Source: Roseiarcus sp963820775
GTDB lineage: Bacteria > Pseudomonadota > Alphaproteobacteria > Rhizobiales > Beijerinckiaceae
Assembly: GCA_963820775.1 (NCBI GenBank)
Contig: CAWGBF010000011.1
Location: forward strand, 124,001-188,000
DNA length: 64,000 nt
Direction of reading: 5' to 3'
The stretch's first letter is position 1, and the number at the start of each line of letters is the position of its first letter. Below are positions 24,153-33,414 of the stretch, piece by piece. The translations under genes were made by a program, and so were the position numbers. The notes beneath the pieces are model-generated. The model had not been told where the DNA came from. It made no database searches and saw nothing but the letters and a program-made list of their open reading frames with translations.

Positions 24153-24274
24153 GCCGTCGGCGCCAGCGCGCTTGAACGCGATAAGGCTTTCGATCATAGC
24201 CTTGTCGGTGTCTATCCAGCTAGTGTTGGCCGCCGATTCCCGTTCACCTGCAAGGCGAAGGTCGGCGCGCTGTA
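24153..24274 (-). repeat. fossil piece of hemB, copy A
   Basis: The block from GCCGTCGGCGCC through CTTGAACGCGATAAGGCTTT, CATAGCCTTGTCGG and TTCACCTGCAAGGCGAAGGT aligns with 25146-25275 of hemB at roughly three-quarters identity by eye, with small deletions and the same orientation. It corresponds to the last quarter of the hemB coding sequence. Confidence 0.6.
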
Positions 24275-24311
24275 CGCCGGCGCGCCGCGAGATTGCAGGG
24301 TTCGGAACCGT

Positions 24312-24791
24312 CTACTTATAATAGCCGACACCGCAGCCGAGATCATCGCCTGCCCTGGCTACGAGGCTTACCTTCGCAACGAGCCTATCATCGGGGCCCG
24401 GCTTTGGGCTCATATAGCTGACCTCGGTGATTTGACCTTCTGGCTTCTGAATCGCCGCGTAGATCTCCGCGCCGAAGGCCGTGCCCGTCGAGTTCTGAGC
24501 GGTGCGTATGTCTATGCCAAGCGCTTGCTTGAGGTTGGGATTGCCAATCGCGACGATCGTGCCGTCGCTAGCATTTGCGCAAAAGACGTAGAGGTCCCGA
24601 TCCCGAAATCCGCCTTCTCCCTTGTTGAACATGTCGAGCGCTCTGGTCTTGTCGGCTTTCACAGCGGCGACTGCTTTCATCAGCATGGCTTTGGCTTCGT
24701 CGGCCGTACCGCCGGTTTGCTGAGCGAAAGCCGCGTGCGAGAGCGCCAGGACTGCGGCCGACACCGCGGCGATCACGAATTTGCGGACCAT
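24312..24791 (-). CDS. periplasmic single-Cache domain protein
   Basis: The 159-residue protein starts at ATG 24791 (MVRKFVIAAVSAAVLALSHAAFA signal peptide); the in-frame ATG at 24833 adds a non-signal extension. The mature region matches the single Cache/dCACHE_2 family: EAKAMLMKAVAAVKADKTRALDMF, RDLYVFCANASDGTIVAIGN, NLKQALGIDIRT and a closing YMSPKPGPDDRLVAKVSLVAR and GCGVGYYK. Such free-standing Cache proteins presumably bind small carboxylates but have no output domain here. Family assignment is firm; function is unknown. Confidence 0.85.
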   Translation of the reverse strand: MVRKFVIAAVSAAVLALSHAAFAQQTGGTADEAKAMLMKAVAAVKADKTRALDMFNKGEGGFRDRDLYVFCANASDGTIVAIGNPNLKQALGIDIRTAQNSTGTAFGAEIYAAIQKPEGQITEVSYMSPKPGPDDRLVAKVSLVARAGDDLGCGVGYYK

Positions 24792-24887
24792 AGCGTTCCT
24801 CCTGTCGCGAGCTCCGATGAAGGGGCCGTGCATGCCGGCGATAGACGCCGAACGTCAGAATAACGACGGGCGGAATCTCATCGAACG

Positions 24888-24990
24888 CGCAGCTTCTCGG
24901 CCGCCCCCGCGCAGCGAAGCATGTCGGCGCCCGCGTGCTTGAAGCCGATCAACCTCTCCATCATCGCCTGGCCGCCGTCGATGCAGCCTG
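24888..24990 (-). repeat. fossil piece of hemB, copy B
   Basis: CGCAGCTTCTCGGCCGC followed by GTCGGCGCCCGCGTGCTTGA, CTCTCCATCATCGCCT and GCCGCCGTCGATGCAGCC matches the hemB 3' end (25105-25215) closely, with the same orientation, and extends nearer the hemB stop than copy A. It lies only about 105 bases from the intact gene. Confidence 0.62.
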
Positions 24991-25094
24991 TTCGCCGCGC
25001 CCAAAAACAGAGCGCGCCTTCTTTTCGGGCGGAAGGCTGGCGCGGGCTCGCGGCGAACGCGGGTAGAGCAAGGAAGGCCGAGCTTGTCCATGCC

Positions 25095-26129
25095 TCACTC
25101 CTTCCGCAGCTTCTCCGCCGCCTGCGGCGCGAAATACGTCAACACGCCGTCGGCGCCCGCGCGCTTGAAGCCAATGAGGCTCTCCATCATCGCCTTGTCG
25201 CCGTCGATCCAGCCGTTCTGGGCGGCCGCCATGATCATCGAATATTCGCCGCTCACCTGATAGGCGAAGGTCGGAAAGCCGAATTCGCCCTTCACCCGGC
25301 GGATGATGTCGAGATAGGGCATGCCAGGCTTCACCATCACCATGTCCGCGCCTTCGTCGAGATCAAGCTCGACCTCGCGCAGCGCCTCATCGCTGTTCGC
25401 CGGGTCCATCTGATAGGTGCGCTTGTCGCCTTTGAGCGCGCCGGACGAGCCGAGCGCGTCGCGAAACGGCCCGTAGAAAGCCGAGGCGTATTTGGCTGCA
25501 TAGGCCATGATCTGCACGTCGAGAAAGCCTTCGGCGTCGAGCGCCTCGCGGATCGCGCCGACCCGCCCATCCATCATGTCCGAGGGCGCGATGACGTCGG
25601 CGCCGGCGCGCGCCTGATTGAGCGCCTGGCGAACGAGAACTTCGATTGTCTCATCGTTGAGAATGATGAGTTCGCCTGAACTGCTCTCGCGCACGAGCCC
25701 GTCGTGGCCGTGGCTGGTGTAGGGGTCGAGGGCGACGTCGGTGACGAGGCCTAGCTCAGGACACTCGTGCTTGATCGCGCGGCAGGCGCGGCAGACGAGG
25801 TTATCCGGGTTAAAAGCCTCGCCGCCGCGTTCGTTCTTGAGCTCAGGCTCGGTATACGGGAAGAACGCGATCGCCGGGATTTTGAGTTTGACCGCACGCT
25901 CAGCCTCACGCACGGCTTCATCGACGCTGAGCCGGTCGATTCCCGGCATCGCGGCGACGGGAACGCGGCGCTTCTCGCCCTCGATCAGGAACAACGGCCA
26001 GATGAGATCGCTCGCCGTCAGCACATGCTCCGCCACCAGCCGCCGCGTCCATTCCGCCTTGCGGTTGCGGCGCGGGCGGCGGGTGAGGTCGAGGCGGTGA
26101 TTTTCGGCGATGCGGGACGGCTTGTTCAT
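25095..26129 (-). CDS. hemB: delta-aminolevulinic acid dehydratase (porphobilinogen synthase)
   Basis: The 344-residue cytosolic enzyme condenses two 5-aminolevulinate molecules to porphobilinogen in heme, chlorophyll and cobalamin synthesis. Active-site lysines are K213 (MAYAAKYASAFYGPFRDA) and K267 (MVMVKPGMPYLD). ALDPYTSHGHDGLV is the Mg/Zn-site region, with Asp/Ala in place of the Cys cluster, as in Mg-type alphaproteobacterial enzymes, and APSDMMDGRVGAIRE is conserved. It is complete, with start ATG 26129. The three fossil fragments at 23377, 24153 and 24888 derive from its 3' end. Confidence 0.97.
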   Translation of the reverse strand: MNKPSRIAENHRLDLTRRPRRNRKAEWTRRLVAEHVLTASDLIWPLFLIEGEKRRVPVAAMPGIDRLSVDEAVREAERAVKLKIPAIAFFPYTEPELKNERGGEAFNPDNLVCRACRAIKHECPELGLVTDVALDPYTSHGHDGLVRESSSGELIILNDETIEVLVRQALNQARAGADVIAPSDMMDGRVGAIREALDAEGFLDVQIMAYAAKYASAFYGPFRDALGSSGALKGDKRTYQMDPANSDEALREVELDLDEGADMVMVKPGMPYLDIIRRVKGEFGFPTFAYQVSGEYSMIMAAAQNGWIDGDKAMMESLIGFKRAGADGVLTYFAPQAAEKLRKE

Positions 26130-26276
26130 GGGGTTCCTCTTTGACCCGCTTATACACCCGCCGCGGCGCAGACGACGAGGCGGCCTCGATCCCAGCGGCC
26201 TAGTCTTCGCGCGGGCGGGACGCGGCGCGAGGATGCCGGCTCGTTGAAATTTCAGGATGGCGCTCCCGTCCTTGAT

Positions 26277-27125
26277 TTACGGTTGCGGACCCGACAGTCG
26301 CAGATGCTCGTGCTCGGCGCGAAAGACGTTGCTGTAGAGGCCGTTGATCCACTGCCGTCCGCTTGCGGTCACGTTGAGGTAGCGGATTGCGTCCGAAATG
26401 TAAGGAGACACGTTCCCCCAGTAGAACTGCGGATATTTGTCGACCAGATCTGCGGGCGATTCGTAGCCGAGCTGCCGGTTCAGTCCGACCTCCTCAAACT
26501 CCTGGTAGAGCGCGTTGGCCTTCCTCAGGTAGTGCGGATCGCCGAGCTGGCCGATGAGATCGGCGGCTCTGAGCAGCGCGGCATCCTCGTGGACGTGGCG
26601 CTCGTCAGGCGCGGTGGAATAGGGGAAGCGGGTGTGGTGGATTGCGCTCGCGATCTGGGGGCCGTCGAGCTCTTCGATAGACGCCAGGCGATCGAGCACG
26701 AACAGCTTTGACCGCTCGACGTGATGGGCCGCGAGCGAGGCGTCCGAGCAGCCGCGCGGCAGTTTGATCTTGTGGCCGGAGGCGTCGATGACGTAGCCGT
26801 CGGGACCGTCCCCTTTAAGGACGCCGCGCACGTAGCCGATGTCGTGGGTGAGGCAAGCGACAATGAAATGCGAGTAGTCATCGGGGGTCGAGTGTGTCAG
26901 CAGTGCGCGACCCTTGAAGATGTCGTGGCCAGCGAGGGTGACGAGCATCGTATGCTCGACGTTGTGGTAGAGAGCGTCGCTGTTGCCGATGCATTCGAGC
27001 GCGAGCCGCGCTGCGAACGGGACGATCTCGGCAAGGCGCGCGTGCGAGACCCCGAACCGGTCTCTCATATCGTCGGCCAGAAACGAGCCAAGCGCGTCCG
27101 CCGCCAAGCTTGGCAATGTGATCAT
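26277..27125 (-). CDS. HD-domain metal-dependent phosphohydrolase
   Basis: The 282-residue protein from ATG 27125 (GGAG six bases before); the open frame extends to 27248 without start support. HD signature residues are seen as YHNVEHTMLVTLAGHDIF (His), FIVACLTHDIGYVRG (HD doublet near residue 90) and a C-terminal ALLRAADLIGQLGDPHY (Asp). This is the arrangement of HD/PDEase proteins acting on nucleotides or cyclic nucleotides, but the substrate is unknown. It stands alone, convergent with nothing. Confidence 0.85.
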   Translation of the reverse strand: MITLPSLAADALGSFLADDMRDRFGVSHARLAEIVPFAARLALECIGNSDALYHNVEHTMLVTLAGHDIFKGRALLTHSTPDDYSHFIVACLTHDIGYVRGVLKGDGPDGYVIDASGHKIKLPRGCSDASLAAHHVERSKLFVLDRLASIEELDGPQIASAIHHTRFPYSTAPDERHVHEDAALLRAADLIGQLGDPHYLRKANALYQEFEEVGLNRQLGYESPADLVDKYPQFYWGNVSPYISDAIRYLNVTASGRQWINGLYSNVFRAEHEHLRLSGPQP

Positions 27126-27394
27126 GGATCGCTCCGATGGTCGTCGCGGCGAAGGTTGCCGATCCGGGTCGCCGGAAATCTTCGCGCGCGCCTCGGGTCG
27201 AGCATGCCCGGCAGTCTTTGAATCTCCCCAAGAGACAGGCGTATTCATGCGCCCACTCGCGGCCGGAGCGCAAGGCCTGCAGCCCGCGATTGACAGCGGG
27301 AGAAGCAGGGGGGAAAGTCGCGCGGGAGGGGGGCCTGAAAATCGTCAAGACCTTCGTCTCGCCTCTAATAGGTCGTCGATCGAAGGAGCTGACG

Positions 27395-27793
27395 GTGATC
27401 AAAACGGTTCGGGGTGTCCTGGCTGCTCTCGCAGCGTCGGCGGCTTTGGCGGGCTGTATGGCGATGGGCGCGCAGGAGAAGGAAGGGCAGCTGGCGGCGG
27501 CGGGCTTCGTGCGGCAGCAGGCGGACACGCCGCAGAAGATGGCCAAGCTTCAGGCGCTGCCGCAAAACACGATCGTCTTCTCGCAGCGGAAGAAAGGCAA
27601 CGTCTATATCTATGCGGACGCAGCCGGCTGCAATTGCGCCTTCATCGGCAACGACGCCGCATACCAGCAATATCAGCAGATTCGCACCGCCAACAACATC
27701 GCGCAGATGCAAGAGACGACCGCGATGCTGAACCAGGATGCTGCGATGGATTGGGGCGGCGTTTGGGGGCCTTACGCCCCCGGCTGGTACTGA
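27395..27793 (+). CDS. small outer-envelope lipoprotein of unknown function
   Basis: The 132-residue product runs from GTG 27395, chosen because AAGGAG lies seven bases before it and a lipoprotein signal follows (GVLAALAASAALAGCMAMG, lipobox LAGC). The mature part has GFVRQQADTPQKMAKLQALP, a CNC motif (DAAGCNCAFIG) and a Gln/Met-rich stretch. Similar small lipoproteins with a YADAxGCxC motif occur in Hyphomicrobiales; none has a known role. Confidence 0.78.
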   Translation: MIKTVRGVLAALAASAALAGCMAMGAQEKEGQLAAAGFVRQQADTPQKMAKLQALPQNTIVFSQRKKGNVYIYADAAGCNCAFIGNDAAYQQYQQIRTANNIAQMQETTAMLNQDAAMDWGGVWGPYAPGWY

Positions 27794-27915
27794 AACGGGC
27801 GCGCGTCGACGGCCCGGCTCAATAGCGGCTCATATCTTGGCTGGGACGCCGTTGTCGGCGTCCGGCTCGTCCTCAAGGCCCCCTCGGCAATTCAGCCGGG
27901 TCACGGACAGGCTCG

Positions 27916-29145
27916 CTACACCCCGAGCCCATCAAAGGGGATGACGCGGCACGGGTCTCCAGCCTTCGCCGCCTCCGCGTGCGGCGGCCGGAGGATGAGG
28001 CCGTCGGCGCGCGCCATCGTTTTCACCAGCGAGGAATCCTGGTTTGCAACCGGGGTCGCAATGAGAATTCCATCGGCGTTTTGGCTCAGCGACGCGCGCA
28101 TATAGTCCTGGCGAACGCCGATGGAGGGGAGGTCGACCGCAAGGCGGGCCGGCTCGCTGGGATCCGCGCCAGGGTCGGGCTCGCCGTGCAGAGCGCGCAA
28201 CAGCGGGCGCAGGAACAGGATCGAGCAAACCATGGACGAGGTCGGATTGCCGGGCAGGCCCAGGACGCGCATGGGCCCAAGCCGCCCGTGCATCAACGGC
28301 TTGCCGGGACGCATGGCGATCCGCCAGAAGCCGAGCTCCATGCCCGATGAGACCAAAGCCTTCTGCACAAGGTCGTAATCGCCCACCGACGCGCCGCCGA
28401 GCGTAACCAGCACATCAGCTTTCGCGTCATGCGCACGGGCGATGGCTGTCTTCGTTGCGTTCAGCTCATCGACTGCGATGCCGAGATCGATCGCCACTCC
28501 TCCATAGGCGCCGACGAGCCCGGCGACGGCGAAATTGTTCGATGCGACGATCTGCGCCGGCCCCAGCTCGCCGCCCGGCGCGACCAGTTCATCTCCAGTC
28601 GCCAGAATGGCGACCCGGGCGCGGCGGCGGACCGTAAGTCCGGTGTGATTGGTCGCCGCCGCCAGCGCCACGTCCCGGGGGCCTAGCCGGCGGCCAGCCG
28701 CGATAAGCATCTGACCGGCCTGAAAGTCCATGCCCGCCGGACGCAGATTGTCCCCCGCCAACACTGCGGCTGAGAGACGGATTCGCTCGCCCTCGCGGCT
28801 CACGTCCTCCTGAATGACGATGGCGTCGGCGCCGTCGGGCATTGGCGCGCCGGTGAAGATGCGCACCGCCTCGCCTGGACCGACGGGCCCCTCGAAGGCG
28901 CGGCCGGCGGCCGACTCGCCGACCACCTTAAGGGTCGCGGGCGCCGACGCCGCATCGGCGGCGCGCAGCGCGTATCCGTCCATGGCGGAGTTGGGAAACG
29001 GCGGCTGGGTGCGCAGCGCTTTAAGATCGCGAGCGAGCACGCGGCCATAGGCCGCTTCGAGTGCGACCTTTTCCTCATCGAGCGGCGTCTCCGCCGAGGC
29101 GAGGACGCGCTTGAGCGCCTCCTCGACCGTGATCATTGGGCTCAT
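27916..29145 (-). CDS. moeA: molybdopterin molybdenumtransferase
   Basis: The 409-residue enzyme inserts molybdate into adenylylated molybdopterin. ATG 29145 overlaps the moaC stop (TGATGA), so it is preferred over the upstream ATG at 29181. Conserved blocks: FPNSAMDGYALRA near residue 55, IFTGAPMPDGADAIVIQED near 105, the MPT-binding VLVTLGGASVGDYDLVQKAL near 245, and PGKPLMHGRLGPMRVLGLPGNPTSS near 285-310. The product serves the Mo enzymes of the region (sulfite-oxidase-like, XDH-like). Confidence 0.96.
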   Translation of the reverse strand: MSPMITVEEALKRVLASAETPLDEEKVALEAAYGRVLARDLKALRTQPPFPNSAMDGYALRAADAASAPATLKVVGESAAGRAFEGPVGPGEAVRIFTGAPMPDGADAIVIQEDVSREGERIRLSAAVLAGDNLRPAGMDFQAGQMLIAAGRRLGPRDVALAAATNHTGLTVRRRARVAILATGDELVAPGGELGPAQIVASNNFAVAGLVGAYGGVAIDLGIAVDELNATKTAIARAHDAKADVLVTLGGASVGDYDLVQKALVSSGMELGFWRIAMRPGKPLMHGRLGPMRVLGLPGNPTSSMVCSILFLRPLLRALHGEPDPGADPSEPARLAVDLPSIGVRQDYMRASLSQNADGILIATPVANQDSSLVKTMARADGLILRPPHAEAAKAGDPCRVIPFDGLGV

Positions 29146-29660
29146 CAGGGCTTGTCCTTCGGCTCCTTGGCGGCGCGCCACTCGCCCGATTTGCCGCCGC
29201 GTTTCTCGATCAGCCTTAACCCCTCGATGCTCATGCCCCGGTCAAGCGCCTTGGCCATGTCATAGATGGTGAGGCAGGCGATGGACACCGCGGTCAGCGC
29301 CTCCATCTCGACCCCGGTCGGACCCACGCATCGCGCTTCTGCTCGCACGGTGAGGCCGGGCAGCGCCTCGTCCGGGGCAATGTTGATCGAAACCTTGCTC
29401 AAGCTGACTGGATGGCAGAGCGGAATGAGATCGGAGGTCTTCTTGGCCGCCATGATTCCAGCGATCCGCGCCGCGCCGATCACGTCGCCCTTCTTGGCGT
29501 CGCCAGCCAGGATGGTCGCCAGCGTCGAGGCGGCCATGCGCACCCGTCCTTCGGCGATCGCGACCCGGTCGGTCGCCGCCTTGTCCGATACGTCGACCAT
29601 CCGCGCTTCGCCGTCAGCGCCAATGTGGGTCAGCGGCTTCGAGTTTGTGGATGAGACCAT
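29145..29660 (-). CDS. moaC: cyclic pyranopterin monophosphate synthase
   Basis: The 171-residue second enzyme of molybdenum cofactor synthesis converts the MoaA product to cPMP. The family core LIPLCHPVSLSKVSI (about residues 78-92) and GPTGVEMEALTAVSIACLTIYDMAKALD (about 113-140) contains the active-site region; the Lys/Asp in CLTIYDMAKA are in place. GEARMVDVSDKAATDRVAIA is the typical N-terminus. It is the first gene of a moaC-moeA pair with a 1-base-class overlap. Confidence 0.97.
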   Translation of the reverse strand: MVSSTNSKPLTHIGADGEARMVDVSDKAATDRVAIAEGRVRMAASTLATILAGDAKKGDVIGAARIAGIMAAKKTSDLIPLCHPVSLSKVSINIAPDEALPGLTVRAEARCVGPTGVEMEALTAVSIACLTIYDMAKALDRGMSIEGLRLIEKRGGKSGEWRAAKEPKDKP

Positions 29661-29836
29661 CGTCTAAGGCGCGCTCCGCTCACGCTTTGCATGAGCTTTT
29701 GTCATAGACCGTTGTCCGGGCGCCCCTTCAAGCAAAATTCACCGCAGCCGGCAATGATCGATGGGTCGATTGTCTTAAGCTGACCCTTCCGTGTAAGGAC
29801 GCGCGCGGGCGGCGCGCCGCCCTCCTGAGCTTCAGA

Positions 29837-30994
29837 ATGTGGTGCATGGCGCGCGAGCCGAAAATTGCCTATGTGATGTTGCGCAACGCGCATTTTGGGC
29901 CGCGGCTTGCCGCTTCGGTCGAGCTTTGCGTTCGCGACCTGGTCGTTCATAGCCGATATTCGCGCACCACGCTGGTCGTCTGCCCCCCGGTGGATCAGCC
30001 GTTCGAGGGGGTAGAGATTGCAACGATTCCCAACCCGGGGATCAGCGGCAATCTTGGGAAAGCCTGGGGCGTCGCCCGATTGTTGCGGCGTCGCGAAATC
30101 GACCTCGCCATTGTCGAAAATCACCTGCCCGTGGCGGCGTTCATCGCGTTGGCCTCCGGAGCGCGAGTGATCTTGCATACGCACGCCTATGTCAAAGCGC
30201 CGTCGAGCGTGCTTGACGGAGCTGTTCGAGGCCAGGAGCTGCGCCGGCTTTCAGGCTTCGCCTTTGTCAGCGAATACGCCCTGAGCCGCTTTCGCGCCGA
30301 TTTCCCCGGGCTGCGCGCCCCCCAACGCGCCGTGCCCAACGGGCTCGACATGCGAGCCTGGTCAGCGGCCAAACCCAAGGACCGGTCGATTCTCTGCGTC
30401 GGCCGAGCGCTCCGGCACAAGGGCCATATCGAGGCGATGGCGGCGATCACGCGCGTTCTCGCCTCGAGGCCCGAATGGAGCGCCCGCTTCATGGTGTCCG
30501 ACCCGGCGGCCGCTGACCGGGAGCCGCAAACCGTGGACGCGCTTCGCGCCGCCGCCGAGCCTTTCAACGGCCGGATCCGGGTCGACTCCAACGTCCCTTA
30601 TGCCGAAGTCAAGGCGGCGTGGGAGAGCGCCGAGGTCGGCATGGTGCTCACGACCGGCCCCGAACCGTTCGGCCGAACGGCGCTGGAGGCGATGGCGAGC
30701 GGCGCCGCGCTCATCACCTCTGGGCGAGGCGGCCTGGCCGAAATCTGCGGCCCCTGCGCGGTGACGGTCGAACCCAGCGACGCCGGTGGCATTGCGGTTG
30801 CGCTCGGCCAATTGCTGGATGCGCCCGATCGGCGCGCGGAACTTGCGCGCGCGGGACGCCAGCGCGTCGAGGCTTTGTTCGATATCCGAGCCATCGCAGG
30901 GCAGATGGATGAATTCATTGAGGCCTGCCTTGGGGAAGGGCGGGGACAAGCCCAGGTGTCCGATCCCGGACGTGAGGCCGCGCTCCCGCTGTAG
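29837..30994 (+). CDS. glycosyltransferase family 4 protein
   Basis: The 385-residue GT-B fold enzyme (start ATG 29837, or ATG 29846, which gives MAREPKIAYVM). The C-terminal donor domain has ILCVGRALRHKGHIEAMAAI near residue 185 and the EX7E-type motif PEPFGRTALEAMASGAALITS (about residues 273-293). The N-terminal acceptor domain (HTHAYVKAPSSVLDG) is not informative. It is cytosolic or membrane-peripheral and probably acts on a lipid-linked glycan. No other surface-polysaccharide gene is adjacent, so the product is unknown. Confidence 0.9.
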   Translation: MWCMAREPKIAYVMLRNAHFGPRLAASVELCVRDLVVHSRYSRTTLVVCPPVDQPFEGVEIATIPNPGISGNLGKAWGVARLLRRREIDLAIVENHLPVAAFIALASGARVILHTHAYVKAPSSVLDGAVRGQELRRLSGFAFVSEYALSRFRADFPGLRAPQRAVPNGLDMRAWSAAKPKDRSILCVGRALRHKGHIEAMAAITRVLASRPEWSARFMVSDPAAADREPQTVDALRAAAEPFNGRIRVDSNVPYAEVKAAWESAEVGMVLTTGPEPFGRTALEAMASGAALITSGRGGLAEICGPCAVTVEPSDAGGIAVALGQLLDAPDRRAELARAGRQRVEALFDIRAIAGQMDEFIEACLGEGRGQAQVSDPGREAALPL

Positions 30995-31017
30995 CCCAAG
31001 ACGGTACTTGGCCGAAT

Positions 31018-31211
31018 CTCGCGCAGGCCCTCATCCGGCCAGCGATAGCTCGTCCGAAAGGACGGGCGTCCTTCCAGACGCCCTACGCGCCGGCCACCTT
31101 CTCCCGGAGGGAGAAGGGATTTCGGCGCCGTCGCGCTCCCTCTCGCCAAAGGGCGTCCGGGACGACGCCCGTCTCTCGACGGGCTATGGGGAGAGGGTCG
31201 GGGTGAGGGCC
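31018..31211. repeat. dispersed Rhizobiales intergenic repeat
   Basis: The block begins GGCCCTCATCCGGCC, contains CCTTCTCCCGGAGGGAGAAGG (a hairpin) and ends GGGGAGAGGGTCGGGGTGAG, i.e. CCCTCA..TGAGGG outer ends. This composition is typical of a dispersed intergenic repeat of the order. The upstream in-frame extension of the MFS gene runs through it but is not coding. Confidence 0.6.
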
Positions 31212-31268
31212 CGTCTCGCTCTAATTTGTCTTGCCTTTCTTGCATGGCGGCGGAAAGGCTGCGGCCCC

Positions 31269-32516
31269 GTGACCTCGACCCCCACGATCTTGAAACTGAA
31301 AGCGCCTGCCGGCGATCAGGCCCTGATCGGGCGCGGCGGCGCGCGGTTCTGGCGCGTGAACTTTGGGCTGTTTCTCGGCAGCTTCGCGACCTTCGCGCTG
31401 CTCTATTGCGTCCAGCCGCTGATGCCCCTCTTCACCCGCGCCTTTTCGATTTCCCCCGCCGCGGCGAGCCTGTCTTTGTCTGCGGCGACCGGCATACTGG
31501 CGGTGGCGATGATCTTCGCCGGAACGCTGTCGGATGTCTTGGGACGCAAGACGGTCATGGCGGCCTCGCTGGCCGCCGCTGCGGCGGCGACGCTCGCCGC
31601 ATCGTTTTCACCGGACTGGACGACGCTGGTGGCGCTCCGGGCGCTGACCGGCCTGGCGCTCTCCGGCGTTCCGGCGGTCGCGATGGCCTATCTGGTCGAG
31701 GAGATGGATCGTTCGGCGATCGGGCTCGCGATGGGCCTTTATATCGCCGGCAATACGTTTGGCGGCATGGGCGGCCGCCTGGCGACCGCCGCGATCGCGG
31801 AAGTCGGCGGTTGGCGCGGCGCTGTCGGCGTTGTCGGCCTAGTTTCGCTCGGCTGCGCGGCCGCCTTCGCCTTCGCGTTGCCGAGGGAGCGGCGGGTCCC
31901 TCCAGAGACCGGGAGGACGGCGCTCCTGCCGACGATTCGCGCCCATTTCAGCGACCCCGGTCTCAGGTATCTTTTCGCCTTGAGCTTCCTGCTGATGGGC
32001 GCCTTCGTCACTACTTACAACTACATCGGCTTTCGGCTTGAGGCGGCGCCTTTTTCGTTGAGCCAGACGACGATCGGCCTGGTGTATTGCATCTATCTCA
32101 TCGGCGCGGTCGCTTCCGCCATGATGGGCGAACTCGCCGGACGCTATGGCCGGCGCCGCGTCATCGGCTTCGCCATCGCCTTCATGCCGATCGGCGTCCT
32201 GATGACCTTGCCGAATAGCCTGTGGCTCACGATCCTCGGCGTCGGCGTCATCACGATTGGGTTTTTCGGCGGCCATTCGATCGCTTCGAGCTGGGTGGGC
32301 TTGAGGGCCGAGACGGCCAAGGCGCAGGCCAGCGCGCTCTACCTGTTCTTCTACTACGCAGGCTCGAGTCTGGCGGGCTCGATCGGCGGCTGGGTGTTCA
32401 CCCTCGGCGCGTGGCCTGGGGAGGCCGCGTTTATCGGCGCGATGTCGGCGCTCGCGCTCCTCATCGCCCTGAAGCTTGCGCGCGTGCCCCCGCCGGCGCA
32501 TCTACGCGCTTCCTAG
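31269..32516 (+). CDS. MFS transporter (YnfM/arabinose-efflux type)
   Basis: The 415-residue inner-membrane protein has twelve predicted helices. GTG 31269 (GGAAAGG about ten bases before) starts MTSTPTILKLKAPAGDQ ahead of helix 1; the longer open frame upstream translates repeat DNA. MFS motif A appears as GTLSDVLGRKTVMAAS (between helices 2 and 3) and its duplicate as GELAGRYGRRRVIGF. The family includes drug and sugar efflux pumps; the substrate is unknown. recO follows after 17 bases, so the two are probably co-transcribed. Confidence 0.88.
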   Translation: MTSTPTILKLKAPAGDQALIGRGGARFWRVNFGLFLGSFATFALLYCVQPLMPLFTRAFSISPAAASLSLSAATGILAVAMIFAGTLSDVLGRKTVMAASLAAAAAATLAASFSPDWTTLVALRALTGLALSGVPAVAMAYLVEEMDRSAIGLAMGLYIAGNTFGGMGGRLATAAIAEVGGWRGAVGVVGLVSLGCAAAFAFALPRERRVPPETGRTALLPTIRAHFSDPGLRYLFALSFLLMGAFVTTYNYIGFRLEAAPFSLSQTTIGLVYCIYLIGAVASAMMGELAGRYGRRRVIGFAIAFMPIGVLMTLPNSLWLTILGVGVITIGFFGGHSIASSWVGLRAETAKAQASALYLFFYYAGSSLAGSIGGWVFTLGAWPGEAAFIGAMSALALLIALKLARVPPPAHLRAS

Positions 32517-32533
32517 GCAAAGGCGGCTCGCCC

Positions 32534-33268
32534 ATGGAATGGCGCGACGAGGGCCTCATCATCGGCGTCCGCCGGCACGGCGAGGCTTCGACGATCGTCG
32601 AGGCGATGACCCGCGCGCACGGCCGCCATCTCGGCCTCGTGCGCGGCGGACGCTCGGCGCGGCTGCGTGCGACGCTCCAACTCGGCAACACCATCGGCCT
32701 CGTCTGGCGCGCCCGGCTCGACGAGCATCTGGGCTCGTTCGCCGTCGAGCCTCTGTCGCTGCGGGCGGGCAGGCTGATGGGCAGCGGGATGGCGCTCGCG
32801 GGCGTCAACTATCTCGCTGCGCTCATGCGGGTGCTGCCCGAGCGCGATCCGCACGAGGCGGTTTACGAGGCGGCGAGCCTCATCGCCGAGGCCCTCGACG
32901 AAGGCGCGCTGGCGCCAACGCTCATCGCCCGGTTCGAAGCGCAGATCCTGGCCGAGTGCGGGTTCCGGCTTGACCTCTCTTGCTGCGCCGCGACCGGCGT
33001 GACCGATGATCTCGCGTATGTGTCGCCGAGGTCCGGGCGGGCGGTCAGCGCAGAGGCCGGGGCGCCGTGGCGCGATCGTCTGCTGCCGCTGCCGCCTTTC
33101 CTGCTCGAGGGCGCGCCGCTCGAAGCGCAGCCCAGCGCCGAGGAGATCGCCGACGGGTTCCGGCTGACCGGCTTCTTTCTCGCCCGCGACCTGTTTTCGC
33201 CGCGCGGCGAGCCGCTGCCGGACTCGCGGGCCGCCTTTCTCAAGGCGGCGGCGCAGGGAGCGCGGTAG
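32534..33268 (+). CDS. recO: DNA repair protein RecO
   Basis: The 244-residue RecF-pathway protein binds DNA and loads RecA with RecR. The N-terminal OB-fold reads MEWRDEGLIIGVRRHGEASTI, VEAMTRAHGRHLGLVRGGRS and TLQLGNTIGLVWRARLDEHLG, and the helical C-terminal half includes FEAQILAECGFRLDLSCCAATG, where the CxxC zinc pair of some RecO proteins is reduced to adjacent cysteines. Length and N-terminus fit alphaproteobacterial RecO. It directly follows the MFS gene. Confidence 0.95.
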   Translation: MEWRDEGLIIGVRRHGEASTIVEAMTRAHGRHLGLVRGGRSARLRATLQLGNTIGLVWRARLDEHLGSFAVEPLSLRAGRLMGSGMALAGVNYLAALMRVLPERDPHEAVYEAASLIAEALDEGALAPTLIARFEAQILAECGFRLDLSCCAATGVTDDLAYVSPRSGRAVSAEAGAPWRDRLLPLPPFLLEGAPLEAQPSAEEIADGFRLTGFFLARDLFSPRGEPLPDSRAAFLKAAAQGAR

Positions 33269-33414
33269 CGGGCGCAATTCCGCGATCTCGGAGCGGGCGT
33301 CACCACGGCGTTTACCGACGTCGGCTCGAAGAAGTCCGATTCGCCGATGAGCCGCACCCTCGCCGTCTCCCGCCGGGACACGTGCTCTTGGTGGAAACGG
33401 TAGTGGCCGGCAAG

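Noticed and set aside
30786..31268. N-terminal extension of the MFS transporter
   Set aside because: The in-frame extension overlaps the glycosyltransferase gene end and translates the intergenic repeat; GTG 31269 gives a normal MFS N-terminus.
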